Shown: positions 9,874 to 18,614, numbered from the stretch's first letter. The stretch is DNA of 64,000 bases from Erwinia sp. SLM-02 (GCF_037450285.1 NZ_JAQISN010000005.1:248001-312000), one strand, 5' to 3'. Translations and numbers: made by a program. Notes: generated by a model not told the origin, from the letters alone.

Positions 9874-9895
9874 GCCGCCTGTGAAAGCAGGCGGC
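9874..9895. terminator. 8-bp stem hairpin after iutA
   Basis: GCCGCCTG and CAGGCGGC form a perfect stem with a 6-nt loop a few bases after the iutA stop. There is no T-tract, so it is a terminator or 3'-end stabiliser by position. Confidence 0.5.
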
Positions 9896-9919
9896 CTGTA
9901 TTCCACCCTCTGGCGAAAG

Positions 9920-9939
9920 CGCCGCTGCCGGCAGCGGCG
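9920..9939. repeat. Perfect 20-bp palindrome between convergent genes
   Basis: CGCCGCTGCCGGCAGCGGCG is fully self-complementary and is flanked by two copies of GGCGAAAGCGCC in direct orientation. It sits between the convergent iutA and HipA-type genes. It may be a bidirectional termination structure; its function is not known. Confidence 0.5.
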
Positions 9940-9965
9940 AAAGCGCCCTTCGCCTCACCAGCGGG

Positions 9966-11228
9966 TTAAAGCGCCCGGATGCTGGCCTGAATCTTCGCAT
10001 TCACCTCGTTAATCACCGCCGCCGGAATGGCATCGCCCAGCTCTTTTGCCGTGGCGACAAAGGCTGCCGCAACGTCGCAGACTTCTTCGATAATCCGGTT
10101 CAGGGTCTTCTCGCTGATATCGGCCGATTTCGCTGCCGTTATCAGCGCCCTGCGGCTGATGTTTTTTCCATGCCCGGCAACGGAAGACTGGTGCTGGCCG
10201 CCCGGCCCGCTCTGGAAGGTGATGTCGTAGGCGGGGGAGATGCGCCATTCCTCATTCTGGTTGAGGCTGAAGGCAAAGTTTTTGGCGTGGTCGTCCTGAT
10301 TATTCACGATCACGTTAAACACCATGCGGCGCGCCTGCGCTTCCCGTTCGGTGGCCGAGCGGGTAATCATCGCCGTGGCCTGCAGAATATCGCTGTAGTC
10401 CAGACAGGGCAGGCGGAAGTCGGCCTGCAGCGCACCCGCCATACTGACGGTCGGCACCCGCATTCCCTGATGGCGATCGAAACGCTTCACGCCGAAGGCC
10501 GCCAGCCCGTCGCCCAGCGCGAACCAGCGGCTTTCAGGGAATTCAATACCGGCCTTTCGCGCCAGCCGGGCATAGACCTCTTCCAGCGCGCAGACCCAGG
10601 CGGCCTCCTGCGCCGCCGGGAATTTGATCAGCCAGGGATCGCTGCCGGCAAACGGCGACGACTGGATTTTGCCACTGGCGGGTTCAAAATCCAGCAATAC
10701 CTTGGGCCGCGCACCGTGCGGCGAGCCGCCCAGCCGCACCAGCTCCGGCAGCACGTCAGAATCCAGACCCGCAACCTCCACTTCGATTTCACGCGCCAGC
10801 AGCAGCAGATCGTTAATCGTATGCTGCTCCGACGCCTGTCCCGGAACCTCCATTACCGGCCGGTAAGTGAGCGCCCCCATGGTGTTGCTGCCCAGCATCG
10901 CCAGCCTGTCCAGCGGAGAGAGTGCCGCAGGCTCAATGGCATTGCGCCGCAGGAGCCGGTCCATTAACAGCCGCCCCCAGCCGTCGGGCAGGGAGTCGGC
11001 AATAAATCCGGGGATCCCTTCCTGATGGCGCTCAAAATCGGCATAGGTGGTGCTGACGGGCGGATGAAGCAGCGGCGAAAACTCTATGCCGCGATCGATG
11101 CTTTGCGCAGAATATTCAAACAGCCACTCGCCGCGCTGGCGGCCTTCGGCCAGCGTACCCAGCGCCCAGTTTTCTCCCCAGCCTTCATAGATCACGTCCA
11201 GCCGCCGGAGCGGAGCGTAGTTATTCAT
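9966..11228 (-). CDS. HipA-family serine/threonine kinase toxin
   Basis: This is the toxin of a HipBA-type II toxin-antitoxin pair. Family members phosphorylate targets such as glutamyl-tRNA synthetase and arrest growth. It has 420 residues. Kinase features are the ligand loop LGGSPHGARPK near 167-176, the ATP-contacting WLIKF near 200, a catalytic QDDHAKNF at 311-318, and the metal-binding SPAYD at 331-335, so the enzyme looks intact. Its start overlaps the antitoxin stop by one base (TAATG), the usual coupling. It differs clearly from E. coli HipA at the N-terminus and represents another HipA subfamily; its target is unknown. Confidence 0.85.
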   Translation of the reverse strand: MNNYAPLRRLDVIYEGWGENWALGTLAEGRQRGEWLFEYSAQSIDRGIEFSPLLHPPVSTTYADFERHQEGIPGFIADSLPDGWGRLLMDRLLRRNAIEPAALSPLDRLAMLGSNTMGALTYRPVMEVPGQASEQHTINDLLLLAREIEVEVAGLDSDVLPELVRLGGSPHGARPKVLLDFEPASGKIQSSPFAGSDPWLIKFPAAQEAAWVCALEEVYARLARKAGIEFPESRWFALGDGLAAFGVKRFDRHQGMRVPTVSMAGALQADFRLPCLDYSDILQATAMITRSATEREAQARRMVFNVIVNNQDDHAKNFAFSLNQNEEWRISPAYDITFQSGPGGQHQSSVAGHGKNISRRALITAAKSADISEKTLNRIIEEVCDVAAAFVATAKELGDAIPAAVINEVNAKIQASIRAL

Positions 11229-11572
11229 TATTTTCCCTCATTTCTGCCTGCATCCTGCGCCGCAGGCCGCACCCTGCGCTTCGCCGCCCGCTGCCGGGTG
11301 GGGGCTTTCAGCGCTTCGACCTGCGCGATGCTCATTGCCGGGAGTTCAAACAGGCCGGTCATCTCTCTTTCCAGCCGCAGGGCAAACACCACCTTCATAA
11401 AGTTTTCCAGCGTCACCTTACCGTCGCTTTCCAGCTTTTTCAGCGCCGAGACAGAAATCCCCGCCTTTGCGGCCAGCTCTTTTTGCAGCAGGTTACGGCG
11501 CAGCCGATGCTCGCGCAGGCGTTGCCCCAGCTGGGCAATCAGCGCCGATTCGGAATAAAGTTTAAGAGACAT
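11228..11572 (-). CDS. HipB-like XRE-family antitoxin
   Basis: This is the DNA-binding antitoxin paired with the HipA-type toxin that follows. The 114 residues contain an XRE helix-turn-helix at about 10-70 (LREHRLRRNLLQKELAAKAG, then SVSALKKLESDG). A basic Arg/Lys/Ala-rich tail could contact DNA or the toxin. By analogy it neutralises the toxin and represses its own operon. It is the first gene of the pair, and an inverted repeat lies upstream. Confidence 0.85.
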   Translation of the reverse strand: MSLKLYSESALIAQLGQRLREHRLRRNLLQKELAAKAGISVSALKKLESDGKVTLENFMKVVFALRLEREMTGLFELPAMSIAQVEALKAPTRQRAAKRRVRPAAQDAGRNEGK

Positions 11573-11655
11573 AATAAAAGCCTCAAATCAATTTAAAGAC
11601 ACATAACGGCTGTATAGAACACTTTTATAGCAGCATCAAGAACACTATCCGAATT

Positions 11656-11674
11656 ATAACATAAGAGCTGTTAT
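11656..11674. promoter_or_regulatory. Inverted repeat upstream of the HipBA-type operon (candidate operator)
   Basis: ATAACA and TGTTAT form perfect 6-bp arms around a 7-bp spacer, about 85 bp upstream of the antitoxin start. HipB-type antitoxins autoregulate through such repeats, but this one does not match the E. coli TATCC-N8-GGATA operator. The assignment rests on symmetry and position. Confidence 0.35.
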
Positions 11675-11872
11675 TTAAGCCTTTAATGATGGAAATAAAA
11701 AATAGAAGCGTTATAAAGCGCTTTAAATTACCCCAGACTCTCGTCTCTGTTCATTGGTTCGCAGCGGCGATCGCGTTATCTGTCTTGTCGTGCAGTAAAA
11801 CGCCTGGCCCGATCGGCCTTATTCCATTCGGGTCAGAACGAAAACCTATTGTTCTTGAGGCGCTATAACGCA
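11675..11872. other. Spacer between HipBA promoter and ABC ATPase promoter; no gene supported
   Basis: This is part of the roughly 340-bp gap before the ABC ATPase. A 60-codon open frame exists here, but it lacks a ribosome-binding site and any family resemblance, so it is not called. Confidence 0.45.
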
Positions 11873-11889
11873 GAATATATCATGTATTC
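11873..11889. promoter_or_regulatory. Left boundary operator of the peptide/sulfur unit
   Basis: GAATATATCATGTATTC is palindromic except for one base pair and lies 26 bp before the ABC ATPase start. Its reverse complement recurs with 15 of 17 matches at 21038-21054, in front of the substrate-binding protein and the GntR gene. A shared site at both ends implies a common regulator, most simply the GntR protein. Confidence 0.75.
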
Positions 11890-11915
11890 TTTAAGCCTGA
11901 AGAGAGCCTGCTCCG

Positions 11916-13526
11916 ATGACGCATTCCCGCCTGCTGTCCGTTGAAAACCTGTCGCTGGAGACTCCAGACGGCCGTCTGCTGGTCGATGACGTTTCGTTTC
12001 ATCTTAACCCGCGGGAGATTCTGGCGCTGGTGGGAGAATCCGGCTCCGGTAAGACCCTGACGTCGCTGGCGGTGATGGATCTGCTGCCGGCGGGCGTGCA
12101 GCGTGCAGCGGGTGAGCTGAGCTTTGAAGGCCGGCGGCTGGAAGCCGGCAACGTGAAATCGCTGCGCGGCTGCCGCATGGCCACGGTGTTTCAGGAGCCG
12201 ATGTCCAGTATGAACCCCACGCTGCGCATCGGCGAGCAGATTGCCGAAGTGCTGGTGCGCCACCGTCGGATGAGCTGGAAGCAGGCGCAGCAGGAGGCCG
12301 TTGCCCTGCTGGATCGCGTGGGCATCGTCAACCCCGCGCTGCGCGCGAAGCAGTATATCCACCAGCTTTCCGGCGGCATGCGCCAGCGGGTGATGATTGC
12401 CAGCGCGATAAGCGGGCAGCCGGGCCTGCTGATTGCCGATGAACCGACCACCGCGCTGGACGTCACCATCCAGGCACAGATTCTCAGCCTGCTGCAGGAT
12501 CTGCAGCGGGAAATGGGCATGGGCATTCTGCTGATCACCCACGATCTGTCGGTGGTCGCCCGCTATGCCGATCGCGTCTGCGTCATGCAGCAGGGGCAGC
12601 TGGTAGAGCAGGGGGAAACGGTTGCCACGCTTGGCAACCCGGTTCATCCCTATACCCGCAGGCTGGTTGCGGCCTCGGTGGCGCAGCTGCCGTCGCAGGC
12701 CCCGGTCAAAACGCAGCCGCTGCTTGAGCTGAGCGCGCTGTGCAAAAGCTATCCGCTGCCTCGCACGCTGCCGTTCTGGCCCGCTCAGCGGCAGACCGTG
12801 CTGCATCCGCTGGATCTCAGCATCGCAGAGGGCGAAATTGTTGGGGTGATCGGCGAGTCCGGCTCCGGTAAAACCACGCTGGGCAGCGCGGCGATCGGGC
12901 TGATTGAGGCCGATAACGGGGAGATCCGCTTTCAGGGAGAGGTGCTGCACGGACGGCAGCGTAAAATCCTGCGCCGCCACTGTCAGATTATCTTCCAGGA
13001 TCCCTACTCCAGCCTGAATCCAAAAATCACCGTCGGCGAGCAGATTGCCGAACCGCTGCGGGTCTGGCAGCTGCGCAAAGGCGAAGCGGCCGTGCAGGCC
13101 CGGGTCAAAGAGCTGTTAACGCTGGTGGGATTACAGGAGCAGCATGCCGGCCGACTGCCGGGCGCGTTCTCCGGCGGGCAGCGGCAGCGCATTGTGATTG
13201 CCCGCGCGCTGGCGATGGAGCCGAAGCTGCTGGTGGCCGATGAAGCAGTGGCCGCGCTGGATTTATCGGTTCGTGGCCAGATCCTGGCGCTGTTTAACGA
13301 ACTGCGCCACAGGCTCGGCCTGTCGGTGCTGTTTATCAGCCACGACCTCAGCGCGGTGCGCCAGCTGTGCGACCGCATCATGGTGATGTATCACGGTAAA
13401 GTGGTGGAGGAAGGGGCGACCGAACGGGTGATCGGCCAGCCGCAGGATCCTTACACCCTGCAGCTGCTGGCCGCCGCGCCCGATGTCCATCAGGCGCTGG
13501 CGCAGCGCTCAGCTGCCGCGCAGTAG
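11916..13526 (+). CDS. Peptide-type ABC importer ATPase with two fused ATPase domains
   Basis: This cytoplasmic ATPase powers a family-5 (Dpp/Opp/Gsi type) importer. It is a single chain of two nucleotide-binding domains, like YejF or GsiA. Domain 1 has Walker A GESGSGKTLT (near 40), signature LSGGMRQRV and Walker B LLIADEPTTALD. Domain 2 has GESGSGKTTLG (near 313), FSGGQRQRI and LLVADEAVAALD, where Ala replaces the usual Pro after the Walker B glutamate. Its permeases and binding protein are encoded on the opposite strand (17699-20965). Its 3' end overlaps that of the sulfurtransferase by 18 bp in convergent orientation. A boundary operator lies just upstream. The substrate is not evident from the ATPase. 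Confidence 0.9.
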   Translation: MTHSRLLSVENLSLETPDGRLLVDDVSFHLNPREILALVGESGSGKTLTSLAVMDLLPAGVQRAAGELSFEGRRLEAGNVKSLRGCRMATVFQEPMSSMNPTLRIGEQIAEVLVRHRRMSWKQAQQEAVALLDRVGIVNPALRAKQYIHQLSGGMRQRVMIASAISGQPGLLIADEPTTALDVTIQAQILSLLQDLQREMGMGILLITHDLSVVARYADRVCVMQQGQLVEQGETVATLGNPVHPYTRRLVAASVAQLPSQAPVKTQPLLELSALCKSYPLPRTLPFWPAQRQTVLHPLDLSIAEGEIVGVIGESGSGKTTLGSAAIGLIEADNGEIRFQGEVLHGRQRKILRRHCQIIFQDPYSSLNPKITVGEQIAEPLRVWQLRKGEAAVQARVKELLTLVGLQEQHAGRLPGAFSGGQRQRIVIARALAMEPKLLVADEAVAALDLSVRGQILALFNELRHRLGLSVLFISHDLSAVRQLCDRIMVMYHGKVVEEGATERVIGQPQDPYTLQLLAAAPDVHQALAQRSAAAQ

Positions 13527-14327
13527 CGGCAGTTCGGGATGTTCGGCCCACTCGTGCCATGAGCCGACGTACACTGAAACATCGTTGAATCCCGCCCGTT
13601 TCAGTGCCGCCAGCACCGTAGCCGCCCGCGCGCCGCGATGGCAGTAAACCTGCAGTTTTGCCTCTTCGCGCAGCCCGGCGGCAAGCGCGCGCTGGCGGAT
13701 TTCCTCCGGCGGCAGGAAATGCCCCCCGGCCACCACATCCTCCCAGAACAGCAGCGCGGAATGCGGAATGCGCCCCGCGCGCGGGCAGCAGTCGTGGGCA
13801 AAGCTACCGTCGAACTCGCTGGGCCGGCGGGCATCGACGTTAATCACCGCAACGCCGTCGGCCTCCTGCACCTGCTGACGGGTGCAGACCAGATCCCGGT
13901 TCCAGAACGGCGCTTCTGCCACCGACTGATGCGCGATCGTCCGGCTTAACCCCTGCCCGGCAGCGGTTGCAAACCCGGCTTCTCGCCAGGCCTCAATGCC
14001 GCCGTCCAGGATCAGCGCATCCTCATGGCCGAGAAGCCAGGCAAACCAGGCACCGCGCGGCGAACGCATCCCGATCTGATTCTCAAAAAAGACCGGCGTG
14101 GCAGCGGGATATGATGCCAGCAGCGGCTCCAGCGCGGTGGCGGCCTCAGCGGCCATCAGCGCCAGCCCCGCCTCGGTGCTGTCGGCAATAAAATAGTCAT
14201 ACACGTTACAGTGTAACGCACCGGGCAGCGTGGCCTGCTGCCATTCGGCGGCATCGCGGACGTCAATCAGCAGAAAATGCTCGCCGCGCGACTGGCGCAG
14301 GTGTAGCGCTTGAGCTGAGATAATCAT
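13509..14327 (-). CDS. Two-domain rhodanese-type sulfurtransferase
   Basis: This predicted cytoplasmic enzyme transfers sulfane sulfur, resembling thiosulfate or 3-mercaptopyruvate sulfurtransferases. It has 272 residues. The N-terminal rhodanese domain lacks an active cysteine and is probably structural. The C-terminal domain carries the loop CHRGARA, whose cysteine would hold the persulfide. The start MIISAQALHLRQS overlaps the stop of the upstream gene by four bases (ATGA), which selects it over longer in-frame options. As last gene of the operon behind a D-cysteine desulfhydrase-like enzyme, it could handle sulfide or persulfide released there; that link is inference. Confidence 0.85.
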   Translation of the reverse strand: MIISAQALHLRQSRGEHFLLIDVRDAAEWQQATLPGALHCNVYDYFIADSTEAGLALMAAEAATALEPLLASYPAATPVFFENQIGMRSPRGAWFAWLLGHEDALILDGGIEAWREAGFATAAGQGLSRTIAHQSVAEAPFWNRDLVCTRQQVQEADGVAVINVDARRPSEFDGSFAHDCCPRAGRIPHSALLFWEDVVAGGHFLPPEEIRQRALAAGLREEAKLQVYCHRGARAATVLAALKRAGFNDVSVYVGSWHEWAEHPELPLLRGS

Positions 14328-15301
14328 TGAAGTGCTCCCGTAAACAGCGACTGCCGTTGCCCGACTCCGCCCCGTTCCGCAGCCTGCAGCACGCGGGCGG
14401 CAAGGGCGATATCGAAAACGTTCAGGCCAAAGGAAGAGAAGTAGACGCTCTCGTCCGGTGCGGCGCGCCAGCCGTCCAGCACCAGCGCGGCCAGATCGGC
14501 GGCCACCTCCTGCGGCTGAAACAGCCCGGCGCGGTACATCTGGAACAGGCTTTTGGCGCTGCGCTCGGCAAAATCGCCCCACGCATCCACCACCACCCGA
14601 TCGCTGGCGCGGATGGCGTCAAAGCTCACCTCGTGATAGCCCACCTGAATGACGATCCGGCCCGGGCGGACGGCGGTCTCGGTTAACATCGGCCGGTCCG
14701 CACTGGTGCAGGTGATCACCGCGTCATACGGCTGTGCCAGCGCCCGATCAAGGTCGGTTTCAACCGTCAGATCGGCGGCGGAAAGAATGTTTTCGGGGGT
14801 GCGATTCCAGACGCCAATCTGCGCCAGGCCCGGGAACAGCTGCCTGAGCATCTGCAAATGCGCCTGTGCATGGATACCGCTGCCGAGCAGCAGCACGCGC
14901 TTCACCGGCTGCGGTGCGGCGTGCATTAATGCCAGGGCGGTGACGGCGGCGGTGCGGGCGGCGGTTAACGCGCCGCTGGCCAGCAGGCCGCGCGGCACGC
15001 CGTTCTGCGCATCGTTAATCAGCGTCAGGGCCAGCGCGGCGGGGAAGGCATCCGGCCGCTGCGGCCGGTGCGCCGTCCACTTCACCCCGGCGGCATTGAA
15101 GCGGCCGCCGACGCGGGCAGGCAGCGCATACGCTTTGCCGAGCGGCGTGGCGAGATCGACGGCGTTCTCGCCGGGCATCTGCGCCTCGCCGAGCCGCATC
15201 AGCTTCACCACCTCGCGGACATCCTCCAGCGCCAGCGCCACGTCCGCGCCGCCCAGCCGGGCGACGTCAGCGTCGTTAAGGACGCGCAGCAGGCCGTCCA
15301 C
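14324..15301 (-). CDS. Ornithine cyclodeaminase / mu-crystallin family protein
   Basis: This 325-residue NAD(P)-binding protein belongs to the family that includes ornithine cyclodeaminase, mu-crystallin ketimine reductase, alanine dehydrogenase (archaeal) and EutC. The dinucleotide-binding fold shows VLLLGSGIHAQAHL near residue 136, preceded by the conserved LTAARTAAVTALA. Translation starts at a GTG that shares one base with the upstream stop (TAGTG). It lies between the desulfhydrase-like and sulfurtransferase genes. Reduction of a cyclic sulfur-containing ketimine, or ring formation from a diamino acid, are both possible; the sequence alone does not decide. Confidence 0.82.
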   Translation of the reverse strand: MDGLLRVLNDADVARLGGADVALALEDVREVVKLMRLGEAQMPGENAVDLATPLGKAYALPARVGGRFNAAGVKWTAHRPQRPDAFPAALALTLINDAQNGVPRGLLASGALTAARTAAVTALALMHAAPQPVKRVLLLGSGIHAQAHLQMLRQLFPGLAQIGVWNRTPENILSAADLTVETDLDRALAQPYDAVITCTSADRPMLTETAVRPGRIVIQVGYHEVSFDAIRASDRVVVDAWGDFAERSAKSLFQMYRAGLFQPQEVAADLAALVLDGWRAAPDESVYFSSFGLNVFDIALAARVLQAAERGGVGQRQSLFTGALQ

Positions 15302-16299
15302 TACTGCTCCAGCAGGCGGTCGGCAAACGGATAAAGCGCCGGGGAACCGCCGCAGTGAATAAAGGTGACGCGCGATCCCTGCGGGATTTTACCTTGTTCA
15401 ACCAGCGAGAACAGACCGTGCATCGCCTTGCCGGTATAGACCGGATCTAACAGCACGCCTTCCGACTGCGCGAGTTTGTAGATCGCCTCAATGCCGCCGT
15501 CCGACGGCACGCCGTAGGCCTGGCCGACATAGTCGTCCTCAATCCAGATATCCTCCGGCTGCCACTGCTGCGGCCACTGCAGCAGATCGGCGCAGTCCTG
15601 CGCCATGCCGGCAATGCGCGGCTGGAACCAGTCGGCTTTGGCGCTGACGCTGATGCCCACCACCCGGCTGTCCGGCCAGTAGCGGCGGGTGCCCACGTGC
15701 AGCCCGGCCAGCGTGCCGCCGGAACCGGTCGGTGCGACGATAAAGTCCGGGGCGGCGGTGCCTGCAGGCTCCAGCTGTGCGGCAATCTCTTCCACCGCCC
15801 GCACGTAGCCCAGCGCGCCCAGCGGCGTCGCGCCGCCGAGCGGAATAATCAGCGGGGTTTCGCCGTTGGCAGTGGCCTTATCGGCATGCGCCTGCATCGC
15901 CCCTTCGATCTGGGTGAAGTAGCCGTCCGGGTCAAGAAACTGCACCTCGGCCCCGAACAGCTTGTCCAGCAGCAGGTTGCCCTGCCAGCTGGACGGCGGA
16001 TTCCCACGGAGTACCAGCACCGGACGCATACCAAACTTGCGTGCCGCCGCGGCCACCATGCGGGCATGGTTCGACTGATGCCCGCCGGTGGTGATCACCA
16101 CATTGACCCCGGAACGGCGGGCTTCGGCCATCAGATACTCCAGCTTGCGGACCTTATTGCCCCCGCCGCCGAAGCCGCTGTAGTCATCGCGTTTAATGCT
16201 CAGCGTAATCCCCAGCGCCTCGCTGAGCCGGGGTAGCGGCTCAAGCGGGGTGGGGAAGAAGCCGAGCGGAACGCGTTCGAACTCTTCAACTGATTTCAT
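15301..16299 (-). CDS. D-cysteine desulfhydrase / ACC deaminase family PLP enzyme
   Basis: This fold-type II PLP enzyme resembles DcyD, which splits D-cysteine into pyruvate, ammonia and sulfide, and ACC deaminase. The PLP lysine is K49 in GGGGNKVRKLEY. Next come GGHQSNHARM, the phosphate-binding TGSGGTLAG, and LLDPVYTGKAMHGL with the active-site tyrosine. Its 332 residues compare with about 328 for E. coli DcyD. It is flanked by an M20 peptidase (four-base overlap) and a cyclodeaminase-like gene. DcyD-like sulfur release fits the neighbouring sulfurtransferase, but a related beta-elimination substrate is possible. Confidence 0.82.
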   Translation of the reverse strand: MKSVEEFERVPLGFFPTPLEPLPRLSEALGITLSIKRDDYSGFGGGGNKVRKLEYLMAEARRSGVNVVITTGGHQSNHARMVAAAARKFGMRPVLVLRGNPPSSWQGNLLLDKLFGAEVQFLDPDGYFTQIEGAMQAHADKATANGETPLIIPLGGATPLGALGYVRAVEEIAAQLEPAGTAAPDFIVAPTGSGGTLAGLHVGTRRYWPDSRVVGISVSAKADWFQPRIAGMAQDCADLLQWPQQWQPEDIWIEDDYVGQAYGVPSDGGIEAIYKLAQSEGVLLDPVYTGKAMHGLFSLVEQGKIPQGSRVTFIHCGGSPALYPFADRLLEQ

Positions 16300-17702
16300 G
16301 GTTTTTTACCTGTTTTAATAGTCTTTGGTGTTTCCCTGGTGTGGCGCGCGACCCGGCCAGAGGCCGGATCATTGAATCCTGTGAGCCAGAGGCTCAGCGA
16401 CTGCTGGAAGCGTTCGAGTCCTTCCAGCGTGACAAACTCATTAACGGCGTGGGCGTTACCGCCGTGGCCCAGCCCGCCGATCAGAAAGGCCGGGGCAACC
16501 GCCGCGAAGGCGTAGGCGGGCGCGCAGCCCGGCGCCCACGGCCAGATTTGCGGCGTGGCGTTCAGCGCCCGATAGCTGGCGATCAGCGCATCCACGCCGT
16601 TGGCGCTGCGGGCGAAGCGAACGCCGGGGTAGCTGTCGAACAGGGCCAGTTCACTTCCGGCCAGATCGGGCTGCGCCAGCCGCTGGCGGGCGCGTTCGAT
16701 CATCGCCTCCTGGTCAAAGCCCGGCGGGATGCGGAACGCCAGCTCCGCGCTGGCACGATACGGGATCACCCCACGGCCGCCGGGCGGATCGCTGTGCAGC
16801 TCGGCGAGAGTCAGTACGGCGCTGCCGAGCAGCGTCTGCAGGCAGCTCAGCGTGTCGCCTTCAATCATCAGCCGCTGGCTGCGGCGAAAGCGTAGTTCAT
16901 CCTTAAGGCTGAACGAGTCGGCCAGTTTAGCCAGCAGCAGGTTGGCCTCTTCGTCCGGCATCAGACGGCCCAGCACGCCGCTGTCGGCGGCGGGGGCAAT
17001 GGCGTTCAGCGCATTGACCAGCTGCCACGCGGGGCTGGCAATCCATCCCGCGTTGCTGGCGTGGATGGCGGAAGACGGCCCGCCCCATTCGCCGCCGCTG
17101 ACGCTTAAACGGCCCGTGGCCAGCCCGGTGAATCCGAGGTAGACACGCGGAGCGCCGCCGCCGTATTCGCACAGAGAGGGAAACAGCACCGCTTCTGCTG
17201 GCGCGATCGGGCAGGGCTGCTGCGCCAGATAGCGGCGCAGGGTGCCGCTGCCGACTTCCTCTTCGCCTTCCAGCAGGATTTCAATATTGAAGTCCAGCCG
17301 CCGCTGCTGCTGAAGCTCGCAGAGCAGGATCAGCATCGCCGCGACCGGGCCTTTATTATTTTCGGCACCGCGCCCGACAAACACCCGGCCCAGTTCGGGC
17401 CAGTCGCACAGACCACCCACAAATGGGGGCACGTCCCAGCCGCTGTCGTCGGCGGGCATCACGTCGTACATGTTGTAAAGCACCACGGTGCGCTCACCGC
17501 CGTTATCAATACGCACGTGAACCAGCGGCGGCGTGTCGTGCGACTGTGCAGCCACCGGCAGCACCACGGCGGCACCAAGCCGGTCGACCATCCACTGCTC
17601 CAGCCAGGCGGCCAGCCCACGCTGTGCTTCCTTCTCACCCGCCACACTGCGCCAGCGGGTGAGTTCACTCAGCAGGTCCAGGGTGGCATTGAGGCGGCTC
17701 AT
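16296..17702 (-). CDS. M20-family metallopeptidase-like hydrolase with altered metal ligands
   Basis: This is a predicted cytoplasmic amidohydrolase of the ArgE/DapE/CPG2 superfamily, 468 residues. The catalytic LEGEEEVGS is intact (E148 as base, E149 as ligand), as is the C-terminal GNAHAVNE histidine. Two expected zinc ligands look changed: the first motif reads LYNMYDVMP, with M78 where family members have His, and the bridging Asp of GRGAxDxKG is N115 in GRGAENNKG. It may belong to a subfamily with another metal arrangement. It sits between permease and desulfhydrase genes with four-base overlaps on both sides, so it probably hydrolyses the imported compound. Confidence 0.8.
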   Translation of the reverse strand: MSRLNATLDLLSELTRWRSVAGEKEAQRGLAAWLEQWMVDRLGAAVVLPVAAQSHDTPPLVHVRIDNGGERTVVLYNMYDVMPADDSGWDVPPFVGGLCDWPELGRVFVGRGAENNKGPVAAMLILLCELQQQRRLDFNIEILLEGEEEVGSGTLRRYLAQQPCPIAPAEAVLFPSLCEYGGGAPRVYLGFTGLATGRLSVSGGEWGGPSSAIHASNAGWIASPAWQLVNALNAIAPAADSGVLGRLMPDEEANLLLAKLADSFSLKDELRFRRSQRLMIEGDTLSCLQTLLGSAVLTLAELHSDPPGGRGVIPYRASAELAFRIPPGFDQEAMIERARQRLAQPDLAGSELALFDSYPGVRFARSANGVDALIASYRALNATPQIWPWAPGCAPAYAFAAVAPAFLIGGLGHGGNAHAVNEFVTLEGLERFQQSLSLWLTGFNDPASGRVARHTRETPKTIKTGKKP

Positions 17703-18613
17703 AAGCGGATCCTTGGGTTCAGCGCCAGATACAGCAGGTCGATCAGCAGATTAATCACCACAAACACCAGCGCGGCCAGCAGCACGATGGCCTGCACCAG
17801 CGGGAAGTCGCGGTTTTGTATCGCCTGAATCGCCAGCCGGCCAATACCCGGCCAGGCGAAGATAATTTCCGTGACCAGCGCGCCGCCCAGCAGCGAGGCA
17901 AAATACATCCCCTGCACGGTAATCACCGGGATCAGCGCATTGCGCAGGCCGTGGCGCACAACGATGCGCCAGGCGCTCAGGCCTTTGGCGCGGGCGGTGC
18001 GGATATAGTCCGTTTGCAGCACGTCCAGCAGGCTGGCACGGGTCAGCCGCGCCACCGCGCTCATGTAGAACGCTCCGAGGCTGATGGCCGGCATCACCAG
18101 CGCGGCCACGGTACCGTAGCCGCTGGAGGGCAGCCACTGTAACTGCAGGCTGAACAGCAGGATCATCAGCAGCCCGAGCCAGAAAACCGGGATTGCCTGG
18201 CCGCTGAACGCCACCAGGCGGCACAGCAGATCCAGCCAGCTGTGCGGGCGCAGGGCGCTGACGATGCCCAGCAGCAGGCCCAGCACCGAACTCCAGGCCA
18301 GGGCGCTGACCGCCAGCAGGGCGGTGGCAGGTAGCCGTTCGCCAATCAGCGCCAGCACCGGCTGGCTGTAGCGCAGCGAGTCACCGAAATCCCCGTGCAG
18401 CACGCCGTTAAGATAGTGGCCGTACTGCCACAGCAGCGGGCGATCGAAGCCCATGCTGTGGCGAAAGGTATCAATTTCCTGCTGGCTGGAGCCGGGCGGC
18501 ATCATCAGCGCAGCGGGATCGCCGGTAATATGCAGGCTGAAGAAAATCAGCAGCGAGACACCGAACATCACCAGCAGCGACTGGCCGACGCGGTTGAGCA
18601 GCAGGTTCAGCAT
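17699..18613 (-). CDS. ABC importer inner-membrane permease, DppB/GsiC type
   Basis: This is one of two permeases of the family-5 importer, 304 residues with about six membrane helices. The start MLNLLLNRVGQSLLVMFGVS is chosen because it lies one base after the preceding gene's stop and matches the usual DppB N-terminus; an upstream in-frame ATG would overlap the neighbour. The EAA-type cytoplasmic loop appears as DYIRTARAKGLSAWRIVVRHGLRNALIP. It overlaps the M20 gene by four bases. Confidence 0.9.
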   Translation of the reverse strand: MLNLLLNRVGQSLLVMFGVSLLIFFSLHITGDPAALMMPPGSSQQEIDTFRHSMGFDRPLLWQYGHYLNGVLHGDFGDSLRYSQPVLALIGERLPATALLAVSALAWSSVLGLLLGIVSALRPHSWLDLLCRLVAFSGQAIPVFWLGLLMILLFSLQLQWLPSSGYGTVAALVMPAISLGAFYMSAVARLTRASLLDVLQTDYIRTARAKGLSAWRIVVRHGLRNALIPVITVQGMYFASLLGGALVTEIIFAWPGIGRLAIQAIQNRDFPLVQAIVLLAALVFVVINLLIDLLYLALNPRIRL

Positions 18614-18614
18614 C

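Noticed and set aside
11686..11868. A 60-codon plus-strand frame before the ABC ATPase.
   Set aside because: No ribosome-binding site, no family resemblance, and it lies where the promoter and operator are expected.
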